Shown: positions 27,602 to 35,686 of the stretch, piece by piece
Numbering within the stretch: the stretch's first letter is position 1
Layout: the number at the start of each line of letters is the position of its first letter
From: Saprospiraceae bacterium
GTDB taxonomy: Bacteria; Bacteroidota; Bacteroidia; Chitinophagales; Saprospiraceae
Reading direction: 5' to 3'
Assembly: GCA_028285085.1 (NCBI GenBank)
Contig: JANQQI010000053.1
Span: 61,524 to 125,523, forward strand
Length of the DNA stretch: 64,000 bases
The notes under the pieces: generated by a model
Seen by the model: only the letters and a program-made list of their open reading frames with translations
What the model was told of the DNA's origin: nothing
Databases searched by the model: none
Made by a program: the position numbers and the translations under genes

Positions 27602-28063
27602 ATGGAAATTGATAACATCGATAAAAAGATCCTGTCGATACTGATGCAGGATGCCAATAAGCCATTTACGGAAATCGCTAAAATGATTCACGTTTCTGGT
27701 GGTACCGTCCACGTCAGGATGAAAAAACTCCGCTCACTGGGCATCGTCACCGGCGCCAATCTTACGATCGACTACAGTCGGTTGGGCTATGACATCACTG
27801 CCTTTCTGGGCATTTATCTCGACAAGAGTTCCCTTTATGATGAAGTAACCAAAGAGCTCACTCAAATTCCCGAGATCGTAGGCGCACACTACACGACCGG
27901 TAATTACAGCATCTTCGCAAAGATCGTTTGCAAGGATACTAATCATCTTCGAGAGGTACTTCACGATAAGATTCAAAAAATCTCCGGTATTCAACGCACC
28001 GAGACCTTTATTTCACTGGAGGAAAGCATCGATCGGCCCATCGATATTCTGGAAGAAGATTAA
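27602..28063 (+). CDS. Lrp/AsnC-family transcriptional regulator
   Basis: 153 residues from ATG 27602 (MEIDNIDKKILSILMQDANK), the usual Lrp beginning; an in-frame upstream ATG-type start at 27557 lacks family similarity. An HTH follows (FTEIAKMIHVSGGTVHVRMK), then the RAM effector-binding domain (about 65-145) with ITAFLGIYLDKSSLYDEV and the ligand-loop GAHYTTGNYSIFAKIVCKD. It binds DNA as a dimer or octamer and usually senses amino acids; the ligand is unknown. A heptamer repeat tract begins 38 bases after the stop. Confidence 0.92.
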   Translation: MEIDNIDKKILSILMQDANKPFTEIAKMIHVSGGTVHVRMKKLRSLGIVTGANLTIDYSRLGYDITAFLGIYLDKSSLYDEVTKELTQIPEIVGAHYTTGNYSIFAKIVCKDTNHLREVLHDKIQKISGIQRTETFISLEESIDRPIDILEED

Positions 28064-28100
28064 GACTTGGGGGGAAGCACTAGATTGCCTATCCCCTTTC

Positions 28101-28171
28101 TGGCATCTGGCATCTGGCATCTGGCATCTGGCATCTGGCATCTGGCATCTGGCATCTGGCATCTGGCATCT
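28101..28171. repeat. Tandem heptamer repeat, 10 copies of TGGCATC
   Basis: Ten consecutive perfect copies of a 7-base unit. It is intergenic, between the Lrp-type gene and a secreted-protein gene, 88 bases before the latter's chosen start. The same unit forms a 7-copy tract at 50487-50535. Perfect copies imply recent slippage expansion. It is not a CRISPR array because there are no spacers. Confidence 0.95.
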
Positions 28172-28258
28172 AAATATATTAACAAAACCTTATTTTAGCA
28201 GATGGAATAATAATTGCGAGTGCACGTTATAGTGTTGATTTTAATCAAGCCAAGAGCG

Positions 28259-29167
28259 ATGTTGCGTAAACTTATCTCTTTAAGTATTTGCCTTGTTTTT
28301 CTTAGTGGGTTGGCCAAAGGCCAGGACGATAAGGACAGTGTCCCTTTTCGCAATCCTAAGTATATTGGCTACCGCCTAGCTTTAACGGATATTGAAGTAA
28401 AATCTGGCCGAAATGACCAATGGCAAATCAGTTTTACGGCCATCAATACTGGTCGAGAAGATATCATCTTGGGAAAATCCATTGCACCGCCGCCCTCTCT
28501 GGTCGTCAACTTCGACCCGAGCCTTGAGCAGCTACAACTAGATGGCAAGATGAGCGATATCCGCGAGCAATTATTGAAAAGCGATTTCTACATTGCGGCG
28601 GGCGATATCAAGACAGGACCTAAACTACAATTCACGGGCAAAAAGCCCAGCAATACTCAGCTTGCGACAACACCAGCTCCCGAACCTCAAGCAGATACCC
28701 CCGAGGTACTGACTGAAAAAGGCAACGAATCAGGCGAAATCGTTGAAACGAACACAACGCCAGAAGAAGAAGGTTGTCCCGATTTAATTATCGAAAAGGT
28801 TCAGATTCTGAAAAAGTCCAAGAAATGGGTTACCCTTGAATATACCATTTACAATCAAGGTGCCGGTACGGCGTACATTGAAGGGCCAACCAAACGCGAT
28901 GAAGACGATTTGGCAATTCGCGCTTATATGTCCCGTTCAGAGCGCCTGACCCGAGGGTCGATTACCATTGGGGGAGATTATTTGGGCTCGGCCCGAGGTA
29001 TTATTCCTCCCGGCGAGCGACTTGTTCAAAAAACGCGGTTTGATATTCGCAGCCTTACCAAATTCACTCCGGTCATCATCCTTGAATTGGATCCCTATAT
29101 GACCATCACCGAATGCGATGAGACCAATAATAAGAATCATATCCAAGTCCTTCCTGACACCAATTAG
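28259..29167 (+). CDS. Secreted protein with CARDB-like domain
   Basis: 302 residues from ATG 28259; an in-frame TTG at 28214 would add 15 residues before the signal peptide. The signal peptide (LISLSICLVFLSGLAKG, cleavage near residue 20) leads to an N-terminal beta domain (YRLALTDIEVKSGRNDQWQI), an acidic/Pro linker, and a C-terminal CARDB-like beta-sandwich (CPDLIIEKVQILKKSKKWVT, YTIYNQGAGTAYIEG, ITECDETNNKNHIQV). CARDB folds are extracellular adhesion or scaffold modules. No T9SS tail is visible, so it may stay in the periplasm. The heptamer tract sits just upstream. Confidence 0.75.
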   Translation: MLRKLISLSICLVFLSGLAKGQDDKDSVPFRNPKYIGYRLALTDIEVKSGRNDQWQISFTAINTGREDIILGKSIAPPPSLVVNFDPSLEQLQLDGKMSDIREQLLKSDFYIAAGDIKTGPKLQFTGKKPSNTQLATTPAPEPQADTPEVLTEKGNESGEIVETNTTPEEEGCPDLIIEKVQILKKSKKWVTLEYTIYNQGAGTAYIEGPTKRDEDDLAIRAYMSRSERLTRGSITIGGDYLGSARGIIPPGERLVQKTRFDIRSLTKFTPVIILELDPYMTITECDETNNKNHIQVLPDTN

Positions 29168-29283
29168 TCGTCTACTTATCAAAGATTTCAAAAGTTAAGG
29201 AAATCTTAATTTTTAACAATAATACCATACTACCTAAATTTTCGAGGGCGTTTGTGATGGCGAACTAAAACCTAATTGCTATT

Positions 29284-29925
29284 ATGAACAACCTTAAACT
29301 TTGGTGTAGTGTGTGCCTGATCATCGGTACGCTCTGCTTTGCTTGCAACCAAAATGATGATGATCAAGTTGAAGAATGTGGTCCTACCGTTTTGCCACCC
29401 AACTATTTTCCGCTTGCCACTGGTAATTATTGGTTTTTCGATGTGTATCAGATCGATACAACTGGAGCTGATGTGGAATACAAAGGCCGAGATACTATCC
29501 AAATTGTAGGTGACACGCTTATTGATGGTAACACCTATGCCATTGTCCAAGAATCCCCCTTCCTTTCCAGCGAACCACTGTTTGAATACTATCTGCGGGA
29601 TTCCTCCGGTTTTCTTGTTACCAACGAGGGAAGTGTAAAATTTACTTCTAGTATATTTAACACCGTCGTTTATACGTTTGAATACGCACCAACCATTACC
29701 GGAGAGTTTCAAACTTTGGAAACACCTGTATTGCTTGAACTTCCAGTAGGTGATTTTGAAGCATTGAATTACCAGCAAACAGTGGGTCATATTGAAAATG
29801 TGGGTGTTACCAGAATGTACGATAATTATTATTCCGATGGTATCGGTCCCGTGCAACAATCCTTCGGTTACTTCATTGGAAATATCAACTTTGAGCGCCG
29901 TTTGATAGAATACAACCTCGAATAA
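29284..29925 (+). CDS. Lipoprotein of unknown function
   Basis: 213 residues. A lipoprotein signal (LWCSVCLIIGTLCFAC, lipidated Cys before NQNDDD) is followed by an acidic spacer that usually directs surface export in Bacteroidota, then a beta-rich domain with FPLATGNYWFFDVYQID, a common opening of small Bacteroidota lipoproteins, and VGDTLIDGNTYAIVQESPF. The fold resembles conserved lipoproteins without assigned function. A strong bidirectional terminator follows. Confidence 0.75.
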   Translation: MNNLKLWCSVCLIIGTLCFACNQNDDDQVEECGPTVLPPNYFPLATGNYWFFDVYQIDTTGADVEYKGRDTIQIVGDTLIDGNTYAIVQESPFLSSEPLFEYYLRDSSGFLVTNEGSVKFTSSIFNTVVYTFEYAPTITGEFQTLETPVLLELPVGDFEALNYQQTVGHIENVGVTRMYDNYYSDGIGPVQQSFGYFIGNINFERRLIEYNLE

Positions 29926-29947
29926 AAAGAACAAGTCCTAAAAATAG

Positions 29948-29986
29948 ATAGCCCGGATTAATCACTTGGATCAATCCGGGCTATTT
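29948..29986. terminator. Bidirectional terminator
   Basis: A perfect 12-bp stem (atagcccggatt / aatccgggctat) with a 13-nt loop between convergent genes. It has a short T tract on the plus side and an A-rich side for the minus direction. Confidence 0.8.
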
Positions 29987-30008
29987 CATTTATCAGCAAG
30001 TCAAAAGA

Positions 30009-31484
30009 CTAATAGTAAATCCCGCGGCGAACTTTGGCAACGTGTTTAGCCAAGCGAACCACTTGACAGGTATACCCAAATTCATTGTCGTACCAAGCGT
30101 AAAGCGTGATATGACGGCCATCCTCGGCTACAATCGTTGAAGGGGCATCCAATACTGAGGTACTGGTCATACCGACCGCTTGGGAGGATACATACTCGGT
30201 AGATTCGCTGTAGTGAATTTGTTCTACCAAATCCCCGTGTAGCGAAGCATCCTTAAGCAATTGATTTAAATCTGTCTGATTGGTCTCACTTTTTAGGCTG
30301 AGGTTCATGATGACCAAAGACACATTAGGTGTAGGCACCCGTACCGCATTCCCAGTCAGTTTTCCTGCCAGCTGAGGCATCACCTTCGATACAGCCGAAG
30401 CAGCTCCAGTGGTGGTCAACACCATATTGGTCGCGGCACCTCTACCCCGCCGAGGCTTCTTGTGGAAATTATCCAGCAAGTTTTGATCAGATGTATAGGC
30501 GTGAATCGTTTCGATATGCCCTCTTTCAATGCCTAATTTGTCCTCAATGACTTTCAAAATAGGAACGATAGCATTAGTAGTACAAGAAGCGGCGCAGAAG
30601 ACACGATCTTCTTCCAAATCCATGTCCTCGTGATTAACGCCATACACGATGTTCGGAACGCCCTTTCCGGGGGCCGTCAACATCACCTGAGCTACCCCCG
30701 GCCGCAAATGTACGGCCAGCGCCTCTCCGTCTCGCCAAACGCCGGTATTATCGATTACTAAAGCATTGTCAATGCCATAGGTCGTATAGTCGATATCGGA
30801 AGGATGTCCCGCGAAGATCAACTGCACCCGATTACCATTGATAATTAACTCTGAACCATCGGGCGTCACATCCACCGTGCCGTGAAATGGGCCATGGACC
30901 GTATCTTCTTGTAGAAGTGCGGCGCGTTTCAAAGCTTCAGCGTAGCGATCCTTCATTTTGGGGCGAACGACAATCGCGCGGAGACGCAACTGCTCACCAC
31001 GGCCGGTCAAAGCCACCAAACGTCGGGCGGCCAGACGGCCAATCCGGCCAAAACCGTAAAGCACCACATCTTTGGCTTGCAAGCTATCATCTTGGCCGAT
31101 GAGGTGGCTTAATTTATCACCAACGAAGTCGTCGATATCGCTATAATTCGAACGCTCTGCGATCCACTCGGCGCCAAGTTTGCCAATATCAATGCGCGCC
31201 GGACGTAAATCCTGGATATTCGCAATCGCATGTGCCAACGATAGACTCGTATCGACGGAAATAGGCTTATTGACGTAGTTTTTAGCAAACAAGTGGTCGT
31301 TGAGCACTTGGCTTGGACGGACATCGTATATGTCACGTCGGAAGAGAATTAATTCAATGGAGCGGTCAAAACGAAGTTCGCCGACAATTTGGAGGAGTTC
31401 AAGGGCGGTTTTTTCTTTTTCACGCCACATTTTCAAATCGCTTTCGGTCTTATGCCGAATGAGCAATTCTTTTTCGTTCATCAT
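30009..31484 (-). CDS. Long-form glyceraldehyde-3-phosphate dehydrogenase
   Basis: 491 residues, about 145 more than a normal GAPDH. An N-terminal helical extension (residues 1-135) precedes a complete dehydrogenase: Rossmann motif YGFGRIGR at 143-150, catalytic Cys301 in CAASCTTNAIVP, and a His in IETIHAYTSDQN. After the second strand the residues are VVRPK, without the Asp that GapA uses to bind NAD+ ribose, so NADP+ use is plausible. Such long GAPDHs occur in Bacteroidota, and the extension has no known function that I can state. The classical gapA lies at 12443-13483, so this may be a gluconeogenic or NADP-linked isozyme. Either of two adjacent ATGs may start it. Confidence 0.9.
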   Translation of the reverse strand: MMNEKELLIRHKTESDLKMWREKEKTALELLQIVGELRFDRSIELILFRRDIYDVRPSQVLNDHLFAKNYVNKPISVDTSLSLAHAIANIQDLRPARIDIGKLGAEWIAERSNYSDIDDFVGDKLSHLIGQDDSLQAKDVVLYGFGRIGRLAARRLVALTGRGEQLRLRAIVVRPKMKDRYAEALKRAALLQEDTVHGPFHGTVDVTPDGSELIINGNRVQLIFAGHPSDIDYTTYGIDNALVIDNTGVWRDGEALAVHLRPGVAQVMLTAPGKGVPNIVYGVNHEDMDLEEDRVFCAASCTTNAIVPILKVIEDKLGIERGHIETIHAYTSDQNLLDNFHKKPRRGRGAATNMVLTTTGAASAVSKVMPQLAGKLTGNAVRVPTPNVSLVIMNLSLKSETNQTDLNQLLKDASLHGDLVEQIHYSESTEYVSSQAVGMTSTSVLDAPSTIVAEDGRHITLYAWYDNEFGYTCQVVRLAKHVAKVRRGIYY

Positions 31485-31588
31485 AACAATTATTTGGTTA
31501 AGGCTTGGTTGATGACTTAGAGCGGCTGGGTTGTTTTAACAAACGTGACCGCCCCAATTTGGTTGCAAAGTTGGTAAAATTCTAACGA

Positions 31589-31623
31589 CAAAAAAAGCAC
31601 CTCACCGGTTAAAGTGAAGTGCT
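31589..31623 (-). terminator. Terminator of rpoD
   Basis: On the minus strand, arms agcacttcac and gtgaggtgct form a 10-bp stem (one G-U) with an 8-nt loop, followed by T7. It lies between rpoD and the long GAPDH gene. Confidence 0.8.
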
Positions 31624-31710
31624 CTTTCTATTTTTTGCTTCTTGATTTACAGTGGAATCGAAACCCACCGCAAAAAACCATACGAAGCGTTTTTTTATCG
31701 GTTATCGGGA

Positions 31711-32580
31711 CTAAGCGCCCAGATAGTTTTTCAACAATTTGCTACGAGAGGTATTTCGCAGTTTGTTGATGGCCTTATCTTTAATTTGACGAACACGTTC
31801 GCGCGTCAAACCAAATTTTTCACCAATATCTTCCAAAGACATAGGATGCTCTACGCCGATTCCAAAATACAGCTTGATGACATCACACTGGCGATCGGTA
31901 AGTGTACTGAGGGAGCGATCGATTTCGCGGCTCAGGGACTCTCGATATTCCAAAGCGGAGTCGGTATTCGGTGTACCGGCATTTTCCAAAACGTCGAGCA
32001 GAGAGTTGTCCTCTCCTTCTACGAAGGGCGCATCCATTGAAACGTGGCGAGCGGCAACGCCGAGGGTGGTTTCTACCTCTTCGGTAGGAATCTCCAGTAA
32101 TTCTGCCAATTCTTCAGATGATGGCTCTCTTTCGTACTCTTGTTCGAGCTCCGAAAAAGCTTTGTTGATTTTGTTTAAAGATCCTACTTTGTTCAATGGT
32201 AGTCGGACAATTCGAGACTGCTCAGCAAGTGCTTGCAGAATAGACTGACGGATCCACCATACGGCGTAGGAGATGAATTTGAATCCACGCGTTTCATCAA
32301 AACGCTGTGCGGCTTTAATCAAGCCCAAATTCCCTTCATTGATGAGGTCACTCAGAGAGAGACCTTGATTTTGATACTGTTTGGCAACGGAAACAACGAA
32401 TCGTAAATTAGCTTTTGTGAGTTTTTCCAGGGCAATTTGGTCGCCCTGCTTGATGCGTTTGGCTAACTCGACTTCTTCTTCCGGGGTTAATAGATCAACT
32501 TTTCCAATTTCCTGTAAATACTTTTCTAGCGACTGACTCTCTCTGTTAGTAATAGACTTCGTGATTTTAAGTTGTCTCAT
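31711..32580 (-). CDS. rpoD: RNA polymerase primary sigma factor
   Basis: 289 residues from ATG 32580 ([20 protein letters not shown]); an upstream in-frame ATG at 32739 would add 53 residues of unrelated sequence. This short sigma-70, lacking region 1.1, is the form typical of Bacteroidota. Region 1.2 is [20 protein letters not shown], region 2 contains [31 protein letters not shown] and [15 protein letters not shown], region 3 follows, and region 4 ends with [20 protein letters not shown]. It recognises the atypical -33/-7 promoters of this phylum, so E. coli-type promoter matches should not be expected here. Confidence 0.96.
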   Translation of the reverse strand: MRQLKITKSITNRESQSLEKYLQEIGKVDLLTPEEEVELAKRIKQGDQIALEKLTKANLRFVVSVAKQYQNQGLSLSDLINEGNLGLIKAAQRFDETRGFKFISYAVWWIRQSILQALAEQSRIVRLPLNKVGSLNKINKAFSELEQEYEREPSSEELAELLEIPTEEVETTLGVAARHVSMDAPFVEGEDNSLLDVLENAGTPNTDSALEYRESLSREIDRSLSTLTDRQCDVIKLYFGIGVEHPMSLEDIGEKFGLTRERVRQIKDKAINKLRNTSRSKLLKNYLGA

Positions 32581-32992
32581 GCAAGTAACAGTTTTAATGT
32601 TTAAGCAATAGTGGAAGAAATGGTTTTCTCTTGAGTACTTTGAAAAAGCGGTTCTTCGGACGAAGATGATATGCGATGGGCTAATTTGTGTAAAAATGCT
32701 CTTGGAGCTGGAATGCTGCACGATAGATGGTGCACGCATTTACTTCGAAATGTAGGTTCGGTTAGATTAGAAGGCATATCTCTCTCAATTCAGCTACAAA
32801 AATAAGGGAATAAGACATGTGTGTCAAGCCCTACCAAATTTTATATGGCAACTAGTTGGTCTAAAAACCGCTTAAACCGGGCTTTCCAGGAAATTATCAC
32901 TGTTCAAAATAAAGAACAACTTTTTTGGATAAATCATTTTTTTATCATTTATTGTGGCATTACGTCATCTATCTCAAACCAATTTTAGACGT
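32581..32992. other. Divergent promoter region of rpoD and a START-like gene
   Basis: About 410 bases without a supported gene. It must hold the promoters of rpoD (minus) and the START-like protein (plus). AT-rich, with no repeat or hairpin that I consider significant. An in-frame GTG at 32954 upstream of the START-like gene is not used. Confidence 0.5.
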
Positions 32993-33370
32993 ATGAATAG
33001 AGTATCTTTCACACTAGAATTTTTGTTTCGGGCCTCGCCCACTATCCTTTACAAATTTATCACCACTCCCTCCTGTTTAATACGCTGGTTTTGTGATGAA
33101 GTCGATATTACCGGAGAGCAATTCACCTTTGTCTGGAGTGGCGCCGCAGAAGTCGCCGAGATGGTCGACGATATCGAAGATGAGCGCGTTCGCTTCCGTT
33201 GGGAAGATGCCCCTGAGGATGAATATTTGGAATTTCGTTTCGGTCGATCTCCTGTGACGGGAGAAACCATCCTTGAAATCACTGACTACTGCGATGAGGA
33301 TGAAGTAGACGATCAAAAACAACTTTGGGATAGTCAGGTCAAGGTGTTACGTCAAGAAACTGGCGGTTAA
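32993..33370 (+). CDS. START-like domain protein (Bacteroidota type)
   Basis: 125 residues from ATG 32993 (MNRVSFTLEFLFRASPTILY). The helix-grip pattern of START/AHSA1-like proteins is visible: an N-terminal strand, the IRWFCDEVDI and FTFVWSGAAEVAEM strands, RVRFRWED, and a C-terminal helix (DDQKQLWDSQVKVLRQ). The small size and the FLF.ASP...Y.FI(T).P..L..WF motif match the conserved START_2-type family of this phylum, whose ligand is unknown. Cytosolic. It is followed by a strong terminator and diverges from rpoD. Confidence 0.85.
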   Translation: MNRVSFTLEFLFRASPTILYKFITTPSCLIRWFCDEVDITGEQFTFVWSGAAEVAEMVDDIEDERVRFRWEDAPEDEYLEFRFGRSPVTGETILEITDYCDEDEVDDQKQLWDSQVKVLRQETGG

Positions 33371-33388
33371 TATTTAAATCCAATACGC

Positions 33389-33429
33389 ACTAAAAAAGCC
33401 TTTCTGTGATGCAGAAGGGCTTTTTTAGT
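33389..33429. terminator. Bidirectional terminator
   Basis: A long stem with arms actaaaaaagcc and ggcttttttagt plus paired inner bases, between convergent genes. A6/T6 tracts inside the stem provide the U-tract in both directions. Confidence 0.85.
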
Positions 33430-33451
33430 ACTAGTGATTATATAGATTAGG

Positions 33452-33904
33452 CTAAAGGTTCTCCGCTAACGACCATATAATAAAAATTAGTCCGACCAGA
33501 CCACAAGCGCCGGCCAGCCAGCTGATGAGTCCAGAACTCAGGAGGGAAGCCAATAAAGCTGCTGCTAAAGCTACTAAAATCAGCAAAGCACCAAAACGGA
33601 ACTTCGGCTCGGAGAGAATATCATTGCCGCGACTTTTCTTCTTCAAACGCGCCTTACGTTTATCCATCTTACGCTTGATCTTCTTCATGCGCTTCTCCAG
33701 TTTTTTACGCTTTTTTGGAGAAAGGCTAGGATCATTGAGTGCTTCGCGCAGCTTATCTTCTACCGAAATTTGGCCTTCTGAATCACTTGCAGTCTCTGTG
33801 ACGGCAGTCGCACCTTCTGGCACCACGACAACCGGCAACGCCTGGCTGCCTAGTGAAAGGAGCAAAAAACAAAACAGGGTAGAAATTCGGGCAAAAATTT
33901 TCAT
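33452..33904 (-). CDS. Small exported membrane protein with highly basic coiled coil
   Basis: 150 residues. A signal peptide (FCFLLLSLGSQA) is followed by an acidic/Thr segment, then a very basic helix at about residues 57-93 (LSPKKRKKLEKRMKKIKRKM continuing KRKARLKKK), and two adjacent hydrophobic helices at about 103-122 and 126-147. The basic helix could bind nucleic acid, lipopolysaccharide or a membrane surface. Proteins with this layout are common, unassigned, in Bacteroidota. It is convergent with the START-like gene. Confidence 0.7.
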   Translation of the reverse strand: MKIFARISTLFCFLLLSLGSQALPVVVVPEGATAVTETASDSEGQISVEDKLREALNDPSLSPKKRKKLEKRMKKIKRKMDKRKARLKKKSRGNDILSEPKFRFGALLILVALAAALLASLLSSGLISWLAGACGLVGLIFIIWSLAENL

Positions 33905-34057
33905 AAAGTGTGCTTTTAAATAGGTTTAAAAAACTGTGTATTGATACCATTGACAACAATAACGTATTTTGAGCAAAATATTAGTTTCTGGTACCTATAT
34001 TTTGATGCAAAAATTTTCGATTCCCCCTATTTATCGCTTAGTTTGTAGCTGATATTT

Positions 34058-35629
34058 ATGAGGCATTTTCTACTCCAATATCGCTATCTCCTCCTTTTTG
34101 TTCTACTCATGGGTGGAATAGGTCTGGCCTACAACTACTGGGAAATATTTGGAAATGCCCCTTGCTCCACCCACCAATGGCGGCAATCCGATAGCGCCTC
34201 CATGGCCCTCAATTATTACCAAAATAATTTAGATTTCTTCGCCCCACGTATGCACTACATCATGGGTGGCGAAGGTCGGGTAGCTGGCGCCGGTGAAGCC
34301 CCAATATTCTATTATTTTGTTGCTATCGCTTACAGTATTCTAGGTCCGCACGAGGGCCTTTTTCGCTTATTGAGCTGGCTAACATTTGTTCTGGGGCTTT
34401 ATTTTATTGGTCGCCTCGTGCTGAAAGAGACCCAGGATTGGGCGATTGCACTATTCATTCCGGCCTTGGTAATGAGTTCGCCGGTGATCGGTTTTTATGC
34501 GTTCAATTTCACGCCTAATATCCCCGGGCAGGGTTTATCCATGCTCGGCATCTGGTTTTTTTATAGCTACGCTAAACAGCAAAAATTGAGGCAATTTTAC
34601 CTCAGCATGCTCTTTTTCATGCTAGCGGGCCTCATCAAAATCTCTGCATTGATCCCTTTTGTAGCGATCGGTGCTATGGTATGCATAGAACAGCTCCGGC
34701 CGTTGCTATTTAAGTCGGCCCATCCGGTTTTCAAGCACCGCTGGGTACTGCTCCCGGGCTTTATCTCCGTCATTGGTGCCGTGCTGCTGTGGAAATACTG
34801 GGCCGAAGCGTACAATACGCTACACCGTACCGGCTATTTTCTGGCCAGTACCCGCTCCTACTGGAGTATAGAACCAGATCAACGGCTATACGTTTTCAAT
34901 AATATCGTTCGGAAATGGTTTCATGACTTTTCGTACCCACTCACCCTTCAAAGCATTAAAATATTGGGCCTTGCCGCTTTGTTAACTCCCTTTTGGCAAA
35001 ATCGCTTCACTTATCTCAGTCTTTTACTGATCTCGGTCGGTAGCCTCGCTTTCTACTTATTGTGGTTTCGGCAGTTCGAGCATCATGACTATTACGTAAT
35101 TGAAATGGTCTTACTCCCTGTTGTCATTTTATTTTCCTTCTTTTCAATTTTAAAAAAAAGGCTGCCGAAACTAGTGCAATCCTGGATTTTCCGACTCGTG
35201 CTTTTGGCCATCTTGATTGCCAATGTAGTTTACGCCCAAGATCGTATTCAGTGGCGCTATCAGCCAGAAGAGGTATTCATGAGACATTTCAATCCCAGTT
35301 TATTAAAAACTACCGCACTCAGAAACTTTCTGAAAGAACACGGCATCCAATATCCAACGAAGGTGGTGAGTGTACCAGATCAGAGTCCAAATAACTCTTT
35401 ATATGCATTAAACTTGATGGGATGGACCGAGCTCTACCTGGGACGTGACATGTTTGCGGATAAGGTCAAAGCACACGCCAGAGAAGGTGCCCAATACTTA
35501 ATTATTAGCGAAGATCGCTATTTGAAAGCCGAGGATATGCAAGCGGTATTAACCTATCCCGTTGCTACTTTTGATAATAGCGTGCATATTTTTGATTTAC
35601 GCCCTTTTGTTGAAAAAAAGAATGATTAA
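34058..35629 (+). CDS. GT39/ArnT-like membrane glycosyltransferase
   Basis: 523 residues with about ten or more hydrophobic helices. The first periplasmic loop after TM1 contains STHQWRQSDSASMALNYY, with the acidic Asp expected for catalysis in the GT-C fold, then FFAPRMHYIMGGEGRVAG and APIFYYFVAIAY. A soluble periplasmic tail of about 130 residues follows the last helix. GT39/GT83 enzymes use polyprenyl-phosphate sugars to modify proteins or lipid A at the periplasmic side; the acceptor is unknown. It lies 57 bases before the AddB-like gene (by ATG start), which may be chance. Confidence 0.8.
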   Translation: MRHFLLQYRYLLLFVLLMGGIGLAYNYWEIFGNAPCSTHQWRQSDSASMALNYYQNNLDFFAPRMHYIMGGEGRVAGAGEAPIFYYFVAIAYSILGPHEGLFRLLSWLTFVLGLYFIGRLVLKETQDWAIALFIPALVMSSPVIGFYAFNFTPNIPGQGLSMLGIWFFYSYAKQQKLRQFYLSMLFFMLAGLIKISALIPFVAIGAMVCIEQLRPLLFKSAHPVFKHRWVLLPGFISVIGAVLLWKYWAEAYNTLHRTGYFLASTRSYWSIEPDQRLYVFNNIVRKWFHDFSYPLTLQSIKILGLAALLTPFWQNRFTYLSLLLISVGSLAFYLLWFRQFEHHDYYVIEMVLLPVVILFSFFSILKKRLPKLVQSWIFRLVLLAILIANVVYAQDRIQWRYQPEEVFMRHFNPSLLKTTALRNFLKEHGIQYPTKVVSVPDQSPNNSLYALNLMGWTELYLGRDMFADKVKAHAREGAQYLIISEDRYLKAEDMQAVLTYPVATFDNSVHIFDLRPFVEKKND

Positions 35630-35686
35630 CCCAAGCTGGAGTCAATCCGAAACCATTGATCTCAACTTGTTTTGAATAATAGCTTC

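Noticed and set aside
28101..28171. Possible CRISPR array
   Set aside because: The copies are seven bases long and directly adjacent, with no spacers and no cas genes in the window.
31642..32248. Plus-strand frames opposite rpoD
   Set aside because: They are antisense shadows of rpoD with no independent features.
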